Positions 50,539 to 64,000 of a DNA stretch of 64,000 nt are shown piece by piece. This DNA is from Heliopora coerulea. Lineage: Eukaryota > Cnidaria > Anthozoa > Scleralcyonacea > Helioporidae. Position 1 is the first letter of the stretch. Every line of letters starts with the position of its first letter. The stretch lies in contig JASJOG010000052.1 in the NCBI GenBank assembly GCA_030142905.1, positions 1,321,001-1,385,000 on the forward strand. Direction: 5' to 3'. The notes beneath the pieces are model-generated. The model ran no database searches and was not told where the DNA came from. It saw nothing but the letters and a program-made list of their open reading frames with translations. Both the position numbers and the translations under genes were made by a program.

Positions 50539-51643
50539 ATGTCAGGTCAATTGGTCTTGCGTTGCAGGATTTTGAATTTTTCGGTAGCTAGACCGAGCGT
50601 GTTTTCCAAACTTCAATACAAGGTAACAGTTGAATGGCGCAACACAAATACCGGATATAGCTTGTGGCATTTAAACCTGTCGGTTAAACATTCAAAATCT
50701 CAAACTGGAAGGCTAACTCATGGATGTCGGAGCATTAAAAGGACAGGGAGTTCACTCACTTCACGAGGCACTTTCACTGACCCACTCGGAGAAAGGTGGA
50801 CGATATGGGCTAATATTCTAGATTCTGAGACTGATACTATATCAATTATGTCCATGCCACTTAATAGTGTGGATTTAACAAAACAATAACTCTTATAAGA
50901 AATATTAAAGCCCGGCATAAAAGGCGAAGTAAAGGCATGATAAGATTTATTCTGACGTTTCGTTGTATACATCACAACATCTTCAGAGATACTATTAAGA
51001 AATATGCTTAAGCGTAGATATATATTTACAAAGTGTCAAGAATTAACCAATGTTACAAGACTACGCTTCCCGCCCGGCCAATCTCTGGCTAATCTTCTAC
51101 GAAAACAATAACACAGTTTTTTTTACGAAAGCCATCGAGTCGGACACAGAAGTAAATCGTAATATTTAATAAAGTTCTAACGTTTCGTTGTATTAATCAC
51201 AACATCATCAGAGAATAATTTACATAACTACCTAAAGCCTAAGTATATAGTTACAAGGTGTAATAATATTCATGCATTCAGTGGTATTGTCGTTGCATAC
51301 AACTGCTCGTCCTCATATATGAGATTTAGTCCCAAGACTCTCCAGGAAGCTTTGCAACATTTATGAGCGAATATTAAGGAGGAATTGTAGCCTTAAAATG
51401 GGGTGAGACGTAGGTTTATCGTTGCCGGCGGGTGATTGAACCCTAACCCAATCCTAACCCTAATCCTAAACTTAATCCTCACTTTAATCCTTTTCCGAGT
51501 TTCCCCTAGAAAGATGATATTAATTTATTGAAGCAAATTTTTAAAATTGATGCTATTCATCTTTCTGGGGATGAGAATGTTGAAATGTCACAGAAATCCT
51601 CCTGGATTTACGAGCGTCTAAAAGAGGATCTACTTGGTTTGTA
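50539..51643 (+). other. Possible coding exons of an unidentified gene
   Basis: Two stretches look protein-like. 50539-50889 (or from the AG before 50569) reads KLQYKVTVEWRNTNTGYSLW and GTFTDPLGERWTIWANILDS, then stops. 51511-51643, after a CCCCTAG acceptor, reads KDDINLLKQIFKIDAIHLSG and KSSWIYERLKEDLLGL*. A third open stretch (51997-52224, GVVLQFKRNGELYTHSLVQS) follows. Composition is balanced and non-repetitive, unlike the shadow frames elsewhere. I do not recognise the family and cannot join them convincingly. They may be exons of one gene, a pseudogene, or transposon-derived. Confidence 0.3.
50940..51300 (-). repeat. Two Penelope-like repeat copies, each with a hammerhead-like core
   Basis: On the minus strand, 50986-50954 reads CTGAAGA, then helix II GTTGT...ACAAC, then GAAACGTC. 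51211-51179 reads CTGATGA, the same helix II arms, then GAAACGTT. The two copies lie about 225 bp apart in the same orientation with related flanks (AATAAA, TAAGCxTAxxTATAT, ACAAxGTGT), like a pair of pseudo-LTRs. Confidence 0.7.
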
Positions 51644-51699
51644 AATTGCTTGATAAAACCTCCAGAAACTCCTAAACAGCAAATGTTGTTTGTAAAACC

Positions 51700-52913
51700 A
51701 ACCCTGTTCTGTAACAGGAGATACTTGATATTACCATTGATATTGGATATGGATGGATATTAATGGAATGGATATTACCATTGTTATGACGACGGTAGGA
51801 CTGCTTGTAAATTGCACAGAGAACCAGTGCGTAATTGCTCACATGACAACAGAGCGTTGGTTAATCACCATATTGTTATGCAAAGGAATTAAGTATCTTG
51901 TTTAGCATAACCAGTAATGCGTGTTATTGATCAAAATATAGCCAGGTTTGCTTGAAGTCACCTAAAATGCTTGAAAAAAGTTTGTGGGGTTGAAAGGTGG
52001 TATGTAGCAAACGAAAGGAAAGAGGTGTGGTATTACAGTTTAAAAGAAATGGTGAGCTTTATACACACTCTTTGGTCCAAAGTACATCAGTAAGGAATAG
52101 TTTGGGAAGTCTTCATATTGAGAGTAAAGACATGCATAACGACCTCTCGAGTTTAACAATAATAATCCGTAGTAGCAATAGTCGTCAAGTTGTGATTGAG
52201 AAGACGATACAGTTGACGTTTTGAAGACTTTATCTTGTGACTTTGTTGTAAAGAGTTTTCTAATCTAGATTCTATTTAAAATTATGCAGCTTTTAACTTA
52301 TTGTCTGTAAGGAGTCACATGGGTATCTAATGGAGGGGAAGGAAGACCGAAATTTGGCCATAACATATTCGACAAGCTTGTCCAAAGAAGTGGACAACGA
52401 CTTTGTCAAAGTATTCCTCGAGCCTTTATGGTGTGTTTTGTAAACGCCATTTTGGCCTCCAATCCAAAATGCGCGGACACAATGCGAGCTGATGTCTCGA
52501 TTACTAGATTATACTATGTTAAGATTATGCCGGTGAGATAAGTACAAAAGCCAAATGGCTATTTGTGCAAACATAATGAATGAAAACGATGTTTCCACGA
52601 CTGATTATTTATTAAATCATAGACGTGGTTGTCCGAATTTTAATGTTTACGAGGTTTAATAGTTTAGTTTCGTTGCAAAGTTAAATATGCCACCGACCCT
52701 TTCGGTGATTTTGATTGCGTCCTTGATTGAGAAGTACGTATTTTTCCAGGACTACGTCAGGGCCATGGAATACGGTATTACTATAGTTTAACATATTCAT
52801 GTATTCTTAAAAATCATTACCACGGTTTCACTCGTAAGCTTTCTTGCTCCGTTTAACAAAGTTCATTTTAACGAATCTGATATTTAAAATAAAACTGCAG
52901 TTATAAAAAAAAA
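51700..52913. other. Region upstream of the PDZ-calmodulin gene
   Basis: AT-rich DNA with local ATTGATATTGGATATGGATGG-like repeats (51730-51785) and no certain gene. The promoter and possible upstream exons of the PDZ-calmodulin gene should lie here. The open stretch at 51997-52224 is mentioned under 50539-51643. Confidence 0.4.
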
Positions 52914-55900
52914 ATGCAAACATCCCAAACCTTGGTTGTGTCGCTCTCTCAAGGCGGTGAAGGAGACTCTGTTCGGCCGGAACGGATTCAGAAATCAAAT
53001 TATAAGATTCTCACGGTCAGTTACGGTAAGAGTTCAATAACAGCACGATGTTTCATTTGCTGTAATAAGAAATTAATTATCAATATTTCTATTACAATTA
53101 CTGTTATTGTTCCCCACTATTGCTACCATTCCATTAGTATTAGTTACCATTCCAGTTACCTTTACCATCACTATTGTAATTACCATTACAAGTATCGTTG
53201 CTATTACCATCACTATCAGCAGCACCATAACTATCACCATTACCACTACCATTACAGTTACAGTAATCATTACCCTCAACATCACTATCACCATTTCCAT
53301 CACCAATATAATCACCATTGAGACTACATTTACTATTACCGTTAGCATTACCATTAGTTACCATGACCAAAACCATTAATGACCATACCACGACCATGAC
53401 AATAACTACCCCATGAATATGGACGATTCAAGATATATCAAATCAGAATTTTAGAAGGTTTCTGTTTGGAATCTCTAGGCCCACGTGAACGGTATTGTGA
53501 ACAATGGTTTCATCTCCAGTCACGATTGCCTGGATGAACACAGCAGCTTCGGAAATGGACAAACATCTTCAGAACACGTAAATTGAAGATATTTTGGATT
53601 CTAGGTGTTACCTCCCCTCTTATTTAACGAAACTTGCTATCCTCACGTGGAACTCTGTTGCCATGAACATTATTTCCTCGTTTGTTAAATTATTTTTTTT
53701 CTATTCATTCGTTCATTAACCCATTAATTAGATCATTCATTCATTTAAACAGTTATACGTACTTTCGTTTGTTCGTTCGTTCATTCACTTCTTCCCTCAA
53801 CTATTTGTTCATTCGTTTGTTCACTTGCTTGTTATGTCTTAAAATTGTAATTTATCAACTTGTCGATTCTTTCCTACTGTGGATTTTCCTTTTTATCCTT
53901 CAATCCATCATTCCATCCATCCATCCATCCATCCATTCCTCTCTCCCTCCCTCCCTATCCATCCATTCATCCATGCATCCATCCATCCGTCCGTCCGTCC
54001 GTCCGTCCGTCCGTCCGTCCGTCCATCCATCCATCCATCCGTCCGTCCATACATCCATCCGTCCATCCATCTATCCGTCCATCCATCCATCCGTCCATCC
54101 TTCCTTCCTTCTTTCCCCCATTATGTCCCACTCTTATTCCCAACCAACGTTAACCATAACTAAAAACTAAAAAAGAGAACCTTATTTTATTCTAAATTCT
54201 TCAGACCGACAATGAGTCCTCCAGCAACAGCTATGCGCCGAGCGAAAATGGCATTACTGGCAAGAAAATAGTCAGGAATGGCTTAGGAGCTTCGGGAAAC
54301 TTAATGAACCCATATAAAAGCAGCGATTACGTTGAAGAGGGGAGACTAATGTCTCTGACGTTACCCACTGGGCGCAAAGGTTTGTATCTAACAATCGAGA
54401 GTCTGCTCTCGTGAACGCCTGTATTGTGCCCTAGTTCGCGTCGATGAAGTTATCTCGGATTCTCGTGAAACGACAAAACAGTTTACTCTTTATCATGAAA
54501 GAACATGGTATAAAGATTATTTGGTACGACTGCTGGCAAGGCTTTCATACGAAACGTCATTTCCTTGTTCTTTCGACTTTTGACAGAGTACTGCGTAAAT
54601 TTTGTCTACTTCGTTCAGAAATGCCTACGCAACTCTCCATATTTGATATTACTGTTGAACCTCATTCCTCCACTCGCTTCCAGCCTTCAATCCTTCTCAG
54701 AGCAGTTGGCCGACGACTTGAACTATGTCGCTTCCCTGGGTATATTACAATTCTGTATAAAGGTCATAATGGTATGTCTTTCTTGCAAAAAGGTTTCTTG
54801 GGAGATATTGGATTCGCCTTTGGCGGTGCCGAATACGATGATTCCACGGACCCTTCCGATTGGTCGGTGACTCCAATTCTGATTGAAAGTGTCACCAGGG
54901 GGAGTACCGCAGAAAAAGCAGGACTTGAGCCCGGAGATGAAATTATTAAGGTAACGAGACATTTGTTAACTTGTTTTCAATTTGGCCCGTAGCCAATTGC
55001 TTTTTCACGTGTAATTTCGTGGAACATTTTCCCTTTCAGATCAATGGGGTGACGGTCACAAATGCCGCACGATCCTTGCCTTTCTCATTAATTCGAGATT
55101 CTGAGAAAAAAGTGAGGATGTTGGTGCGTAAAGGAAAGGTAAGGCACATGAGGACATGTTAACCACTTCGTGGGTTATTTTTTAATTATTAGTGGTATTT
55201 ATTTGGTCTTCTTATTGTTTGGTTTATGACGTTTCTCCTAGATCGCTGTAATGGAACCTCACTAACGGTCAAATCAATGCCCCAAGTGTTTACAAGAAGA
55301 ACCAGTCTAAGTTTCGAGTACTATTTGTAAAATGGACCATTTTGTATATTTTTTACCTTTCGCAAATACTTCGTATCTTAAGAATTTTGGTGGCCTGATT
55401 TTACAGTTTTTTCTTGTTCTGAAAACTTGATGTTACTTCGAAGAGTTTTTCGGTTTCGAGAATTTTCCTGGTTTGAGTTTTACGCTTGGAAGATTTTTTT
55501 TCTTTTTCATATGGAGAATTTTTATCTTGAAATTATCAAAATTTCGACGGTTAAAGGCTTCTTTGGTTTGCTGAATAGACTGTCCGTTGTTAGAGGTTCT
55601 GCTGAACATTGTAAACATTAATTCCGTTAAAATCGGTTTATGCTACGACGGCATTAGTACAATCATACATAAATTTCAAGAGAGCAATCATGATAATTAC
55701 GAATACATATTTAATTACTTAGCATCATAATTAATCATTATCTGTATTTATGTCATATTTTGCTGACAGGGAGGTCGACGAACGGAAAACAGAACGTTTT
55801 CGGAAGAACAGCTGCAGGGTAGGGTAACTTTGCTATTTTGACAACGAATCTCGTGAAGTTTGAGACAAAATGTACTTTGCATGATTCAGTGGAAGGAAAA

Positions 55901-56962
55901 AAGAACAACTGGAAGTTGAAGAAAAGTAATCAGGAAAGAAGGATGAAATAACTGATTAAAAATTTAAAACGAAAAAGAACGTATCACTGTAGGTTTGATA
56001 GTGATAGAAAAGAGGGAAGAAAGAAAGAAAGACAGAAAGAAAGAAAGAAAGACAGAAAGAAAGAAAGAAAGACAGAAAGACAGACAGAAATAAAGACAGA
56101 AGGAAAGAAAGAGAGAAAGAAAGGGAGAGTAAAAAAGAGAGAAAGAGAGAGAGAAAGAAAGAAAGAAAAAAAAGAGAGAAAGGAAGGAAGGAAGGAAGAA
56201 AGAAAGATAGTAAGAAAAATAGAAAGAAAAATAGAAAGAAAGAAAGAAAGGATGGAAAGAAGGAAGAAAGAGAGAAAGAGAGAAGAAAGAAAGAAAGAAA
56301 GATAGAAAGAAAGAAAAAAAGATAGAAAGAAAGGAAGAAAGAAAGAAACATAGAAAGAAAGAAAGGAAGGAAGAGAGAAAAAGGAAGGAAAGAAGGGAGG
56401 AAGGAAGGAAGAAAAAAGAAGAAAAGTAAGAAAGGAAGGAAAGAAAGAAGGAAAGAAAGAAAGTAAGGAAAGAAAGAGAGAAAGGAAGGAAGGAAGAAAA
56501 AGTAGAGAAAAAGATATGTTTCAAAATGGCAGGAAGCAATGAGACAAACGGCCAAGAAATAACCGACAATGCAACGCAAACCGGAAGACAAAACAAAGGA
56601 GACAATAAAGGAAGGGAAGAAGAAGGGATGGAAGGATGCAAGGGAAGGAAGGAAGAAAAAAATTGAATGAAAGAAAAAAGGAAAGATTAAAAAAGACACA
56701 TGTCAACACTGATGTTTCTCATGAAACGCATCCTTTTAGAGTTTAAAGACGCTTTTAATCTTTATGATCGAAGTAATAAAGGCAAGATACTCGTGAAAGA
56801 TGTGCCTCGGGTGTGCAGGTTGCTGGGATACAACGAAACAGCACTCGCCCTGGATGATGCCATAAATGAGGCGAGATTGAAGACAGGCGAACCTGGTTAG
56901 TGAGGTAACCTTATTTGGCAATACATTAACAGCACCCCTGGGAAATTTATTGGTTTATCTAG

Positions 56963-57012
<50 letters not shown>

Positions 57013-58679
57013 AATAATAATAATATTTACGGGCTTCCTTTGGAGGCCAAGACCCCTCGCCACTTCCTTTGGAAAGTGTGCTGCATATTGGATAGTAGTA
57101 ATAATAATGATAATAAAGATTTAATGGTATTTCTACAGAATGTCTCTTAATTTAGCAAATAATACAAATATATCTGTCAAATATACAATAAAAGCAATTC
57201 CTAAACAGTTCTTAACTCTATATAAGAATATCTCAATAATCAAAAGTAGGAAAAAATAGAAAAAAAATTCAATTTAACAACCTCCCCCCCAAAAAAAACA
57301 AAACAACAAACAAACAAAAACTATTCCAAACAACTAAAGCTATGCCCGTTGGAAGAAATGTCAACACTGAGTTCTTGTAATGAACTTATTTTAAAGAGAC
57401 CAGAAAGCTAAACAAACAAACACAACTGCACTCACAAGTTGTACCGTTTGATCTCATTCCTACAAAAATTATCAAAACAAAGTTGTGTAATATTACAACA
57501 AACTGTAAAATTTCAATAAAAATGTAATGGAACGGTAAATTTATACTAAAATAGTCAGACAACCGGCATTCCCTTTAAATGACGGCCAGATAACTCTTTT
57601 TCGTTGACTATATGGTTATAGAAAACTTGAACTCGTTGTTACAAGAGCCTTGGACCTGTTGTCCAATTGTTAAATATGAAATTGTGGTCAGAACAACACA
57701 CATTTGTAACTCTTAATATTTATTTTACTTGTCTTGTTAAACGTACGCAGACGGCAATAAAATCCGACTGGACACCTTTCTCAATGTCATGAAGGAAATC
57801 TTAAACCATCAAGATGTGGAAAAAGATGCCACATTGGCCTACGCGACGTTTGATCCCTGGAGAGAAGGACATTTCAACATCCGTTTACTGCGGGATGCAT
57901 TCTTGGCCAGTTCAAAGACGATAACTCCATTAGAAATGGCAGAGATCTTTCGGAAAGCTGATCCTGACCTTGATGGGCGTGTGAATGAGAAAGGTGATTT
58001 TAGTGAAGGGGGTACGAGTGGGTAGGTGGTGAGTAGCCTGGTTGGCTGCAGGGGCGGATCCAGAACTTTTAAATGGAGGGCGCAAATTCTTGACAAATTC
58101 ATGCCCTAATGTGGGGTTTCAGTGGAAAAATTTTTATGCTACTGTCGTTTCCGGTCTTTTTGAACCTGGATTTCTTCTACTTACCCTTTCTTTTCCTTGC
58201 TGTTTGTTCCGATCAGTTCTCTTTGAAGACAATCAACAATCTTCTGGGTGGTCGACATGTTTAATGGTAGTGTTTTGTAACGAAGTCGTATGGTGGCAAC
58301 TAATCAAAATAGGAGGTGTGTGTCCGGTGCACACCCGATTTAATCCGCCTTTGGGCTGGTCGGTGGCTAGTTACCAACTATCGTTAGCTAGCTAGCTAGC
58401 TGGCTGACTGGCTTCCTGAACATGGAAAGAAAAATCAGCAAAGAGCATGGACGTGTGTATAGGGGGGACTATACGTGAATGTTAATTTCAGAATCATCTA
58501 CATAGATACATGAACAGAAATTTTTTCATGGTAATCTAGATGAATGGAATGAGGGAATGTGTGTGTGTCTGGGTGTGTGTATGTAAAAGACGAAAAGGGC
58601 CAAGAATTAACCATTGTCTTGTCTTCATCATTTCACAGAATTTATGGACCTTCTTTTCCCATACATCGAAATGTACTAG
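52914..58679 (+). CDS. PDZ domain-calmodulin-like chimeric protein, 9 exons
   Basis: Exons 52914-53015, 53479-53577, 54205-54379, 54793-54950, 55040-55138, 55770-55818, 56740-56895, 57751-57993 and 58639-58679 (TAG) have compatible phases throughout and give 373 residues. Residues 1 to about 112 are Ser/Asn/Gly-rich without a domain. About 113-210 form a PDZ domain: [11 protein letters not shown], the carboxylate loop region [44 protein letters not shown]. Then [20 protein letters not shown] begins a calmodulin-like tail. EF loops 1-3 are degenerate ([12 protein letters not shown], a [16 protein letters not shown] loop, [12 protein letters not shown]). Loop 4 ([12 protein letters not shown]) keeps all canonical ligands. 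The end is [13 protein letters not shown]. The likely role is a submembrane adaptor with weak or single-site calcium sensing (inference). The two N-terminal exons and the start codon are the least certain. I know no protein with this domain order. Confidence 0.8.
53090..53400. repeat. ATTACC/ATCACC-type degenerate tandem repeat
   Basis: Three- and six-base units (CCATTACCACTACCATTACA, ATCACTATCACC) fill PDZ-calmodulin intron 1. All three frames on both strands stay open because of the repeat, giving Thr/Ile/Tyr/His or Val/Met-rich artefacts. Confidence 0.85.
53900..54110. repeat. CCAT/CCGT tetranucleotide microsatellite
   Basis: An uninterrupted CCATCCATC block passes into CCGTCCGT (about 53987-54022) and back. 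It lies in PDZ-calmodulin intron 2. The His/Pro/Ser open frames here are artefacts. Confidence 0.92.
55995..56700. repeat. ~700-bp polypurine tract (GAAA/GGAA) in PDZ-calmodulin intron 6
   Basis: The plus strand is almost pure A/G with GAAAGAAAGAAAGACAGAAA-type units at the start and GGAAGGAAGGAA blocks later. A 247-codon reverse frame (Phe/Leu/Ser) is a by-product. Such tracts can form triplex (H-DNA) structures. It ends about 40 bp before the first EF-hand exon. Confidence 0.9.
56965..57030. repeat. (ATT)n followed by (AAT)n, self-complementary microsatellite
   Basis: TTATTATT runs to about 57008 and then AATAATAAT to 57024, so the two halves can form a hairpin. It lies in PDZ-calmodulin intron 7. 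Confidence 0.9.
58047..58110. mobile_element. Candidate end of a DNA transposon (CAGGGGCGGATCCAG)
   Basis: CAGGGGCGGATCCAGAACTT resembles terminal repeats of hAT-like MITEs. A matching opposite end was not found nearby. A similar reverse-oriented end (CTGGCTCCACCCCTG) is at about 33588-33602. Confidence 0.4.
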
Positions 58680-60840
58680 AAATGTTTCAAGAATCGACCG
58701 TGACAGGGTTGAATTTCCGGAAAAAATACCTGGAGTTTTTGCTTTCTTTGAAATAAGTTGGCGAATCGGATGCAACGATTAAAACGAGAACCCCAAAGCC
58801 ATTTCATGGAAACATGAGCTGTAGGAATGAAGGACATAACTGCTTAAGGAATCATTCTTAAGATATTTTTGAACTGTAAATATCATATTTTTATCCGTTA
58901 AAGTTAAATCTCGCATCTGTATCATTTTAAGTCAAGCGACATATTTTTATGGACATCCGTTGTAAAATACACCATTTACAAAAATTATTTACCTTTACCA
59001 TTGTTTTCCTCCAAAGGAATTGCCTCTTTTAATTAATGGAATAAACTTCTGTAACATTTTCCTGGATCAATGGATTTAATCTATGAAAAAAATTAGATTA
59101 AACATGAAATTAGTTAATTTCGAGGGGAATCTCTCCATGTTTTTTGTCTCGGACTCCTAACCAGGCGATTAATACGATGACGTGACGTGGGTAGTTCTAC
59201 AAGAATCTTTAGAGGCAAGGTCTCCCCATTTTAAGAAAATTTAGCCGATTATCTTTGATTCAGGAGAAAACAGAAATTCGAATCAAGCAAGACGCTAAAG
59301 CGAGTGACCACTCCTCCCAAATGTATGTCTTATATCCGCAAAAATTTGCTAAAGTAGTCTTTAAAAATTTAGGTTGTCACCTGCATTTATCTCAAACGTG
59401 TATACTTTGTATTTATAATCACATAAAATGGAGTTCCTATATCATAAATAAAATTTTCGCATTGCACCCTTCCGCCATCCAACTGATCCAAGAATGACCC
59501 TCTGGATAATTTAGTCAGACTACCACGTGCCGGTCCGTAACAAGAAAGAATATTGCCATAACAACCTGGTCATTGAAGTTATATGTAACCCTGTAAAAAA
59601 AGTTTTGTAAAAAATAACGTACACTTTGCAACATTATTCACCCCACGGTAAAAGATCACCTGGCAGAGAACTGCTATTTTTTTTTTCATTCCAAGTTATT
59701 TGTAAGGTGGAAGGAAAAAAATGACTGCTTAACATCCTCAGCTTCTGTGTCTTTTCGTGTGTTTTTCTTTTTCTTGCTTTGCATTCTGATCTTCCATTGT
59801 CTACTTTCTCCTTGTCTGATACACTGACTAAAAATATGAGTTTTGTTTCCAGCTGTGGGTGGTTCAGGCCCACCGAAACACCAATGGTTAGAAACAGTGC
59901 TTCTCAAATCTTCAATAATTCATGAATTATAGTGGCCAGTCCATGAATACATTCCACATCACATGCATATATTTTGATACCCAACGAAAATCTGCAGGAA
60001 TAGTGATTTGAATCACTGTATCACCCCTAGTAACCTAGATCACATTTCTTGGTTTACTTCTTCCATAAAATGAAATAAACATGCAGTAAATCGATAGGTA
60101 TGACACGTTTGAGAAGCAAGTTCAAACACTCGTTTCTCGAGTTTCATCATGGGACTCCAGGCACTTGAAAAAACAACAAAAATATCAAGGGTACGCCCCT
60201 AGACTTTCATTATTTGCTCGAGTTTGGAACCTGTAATGAAACACTCAAACTCGTGTTTAAACTATTGCTTATACACCGTGTGTAACTGCGTATGTTAAAC
60301 ATATAAGCCGAGGTAGCAGAGGGTGCCAGGCTAAACCAGACTTAGCCAATCATCACCATGAAATAAAAATGGAGTGCTGCGTAGGCAGTGTGGAAATCGA
60401 AGTGAAATAATCAAAAAGGTTTGAGTACTGCCGAAATGTGAGAGTAGTTATGTAACGTTTTGAGCGAGAAGAACCTTCGTCAGAGAAGGGCCTTCGCTCG
60501 AAACGTTACATAACTACTCTCACATTTCGGCAGTACTCAAACCTTTCTGATTATTTCACTTCGATTAGCCAATCATCAGCTAGTTCCAGTCCCTTTGAAT
60601 TTTAACGAACCTTGCTGATTTCATATTCTCCGTACTTGGCACCTACGTGCTGTGTGGCATTGTCTTCGAGAGGTCAGTGTGGAAAGTCAAACTTGTAAGG
60701 TCGGTTGGGAGTGAATTGTGATTAAAATCAAATTTCAAACATTTCCTACACAATATAACGCTAACTTACAGTATAGACTTATCGTTTTTATTTGCAGAAG
60801 TGAGCAGTCGTTCCTTAGTGAGCTCAGTCTAACGCCAGGA
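58680..60840. other. Intergenic region between the PDZ-calmodulin gene and GAPDH
   Basis: Contains a foldback (60394-60566) and the GAPDH 5' untranslated region: an AG acceptor at 60796-60797 shows that the coding start lies in the second GAPDH exon. No additional gene was recognised. Confidence 0.6.
60394..60566. repeat. Foldback with decayed hammerhead boxes upstream of GAPDH
   Basis: AATCGAAGTGAAATAATCA...GTTATGTAACG is mirrored by CGTTACATAACTACTCTC...TGATTATTTCACTTCGATT with near-perfect arms of about 75 bp. The centre holds TTCGTCAGAGAAGG and CGCTCGAAACG, reminiscent of CUGACGA and GAAAC boxes. Confidence 0.85.
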
Positions 60841-60842
60841 AG

Positions 60843-63640
<2,798 letters not shown>

Positions 63641-64000
63641 TGATAAAAGTTAAGGTGTGCCTGTGGTACATTACACTGTTCCCCAAGTTATATTTCATTT
63701 TGATTATAAACCTGCCAGTTTCACATTAACTTCTAATCAAGCTTTACTGAACTGTCAGCATAATTACAGTCACTCCAGTTTCCCAACGACAAAAAATAAC
63801 ACTTGGATGTTGGGCAATTGTACAGTCAGTATTACCTTTTACCCAAATTTGACCAACATAAAGGTTTCCTCATGGGTCAATAACTACCATCCAAATGACT
63901 GACTAGATATGACATAACGTCTGAGCATTGCAGAGTGATGCAAATTACCATAGGAATAGTTTGATTCACTAGCATGAAGGATGTTGTTCCACGCATATTC

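Noticed and set aside
51436..51490. CCCTAACCC/CCTAATCC repeats resembling interstitial telomere sequence
   Set aside because: Too short and irregular (mixed CCTAAC, CCTAAT, CTTAAT) to claim telomeric origin.
53073..53397. Several overlapping frames (Val/Met, Thr/Ile, Gly/Asn)
   Set aside because: Low-complexity product of ATTACC-type repeats, open on both strands.
53682..54170. Plus-strand frames of Ser/Pro/His/Ile up to 162 codons
   Set aside because: They come from the CCAT/CCGT microsatellite and are open in all frames.
54444..54790. The long open frame extending upstream of the PDZ exon
   Set aside because: The exon join from 54379 in phase 1 enters at 54793 and completes the first PDZ strand. 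The upstream frame has no PDZ-like sequence and is intron.
55956..56699. 247-codon reverse frame of Phe/Leu/Ser
   Set aside because: It is the complement of a polypurine repeat, with no domain or codon structure.

Overview
The window is intron-rich animal nuclear DNA. It has short coding exons with GT-AG boundaries, long AT-rich introns, many microsatellites and a dense layer of old transposable elements. The gene content, vertebrate-like intron positions, the end of the calmodulin (EFVKMMTSN) and the abundance of Penelope-like, hammerhead-bearing repeats suggest a non-bilaterian metazoan, most likely an anthozoan cnidarian such as a coral. That assignment is an inference. No gene identity below comes from a database search. 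Each rests on reading the spliced protein and comparing it with remembered family members, and exon joins were accepted only when reading phases matched.

Layout, left to right. (1) The last two exons of a DNAJC16-like gene (+, 30-1606). (2) A complete 13-exon MORN1-like gene (-, 10755 to 3085), whose start codon lies 129 bp from the start of an intronless SAC3D1-like gene (+, 10885-12141), so the two probably share a promoter. (3) PEX10 (+, 8 exons, 13874-18616), with a textbook hAT MITE directly in front of it. (4) UBE2J2 (-, 6 exons, 23672 to 19658), with a GC-AG intron and another intron made almost entirely of a LINE 3' end. (5) COPS7, COP9 signalosome subunit 7 (+, 9 exons, 26004-33235). 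(6) A retrotransposon graveyard (33.6-34.9 kb). (7) Three calmodulin-family genes side by side: a divergent calmodulin-like gene (+, 36231-39975), calmodulin itself (-, 49159 to 41561), and a PDZ-calmodulin chimera (+, 52914-58679). (8) The first five coding exons of GAPDH (+, 60843 to beyond the window).

The most notable object is the PDZ-calmodulin chimera. Nine phase-compatible exons encode about 373 residues: a low-complexity N-terminus, a PDZ domain, and a complete four-EF-hand calmodulin-like tail of which only the last hand keeps canonical calcium ligands. Its exon layout is still that of calmodulin, including the identical 243-nt exon, and the PDZ part sits where calmodulin intron 1 would be. 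This suggests exon shuffling after a local calmodulin duplication. The second theme is a scattered set of hammerhead-ribozyme-like cores, many in foldback repeats, lying in introns and intergenic DNA; these resemble Penelope-like retroelements. The third is linkage: the orthologues of DNAJC16, MORN1, PEX10, UBE2J2 and a calmodulin-like gene all map to human 1p36, and those of COPS7A and GAPDH to 12p13, which suggests preserved ancestral linkage.
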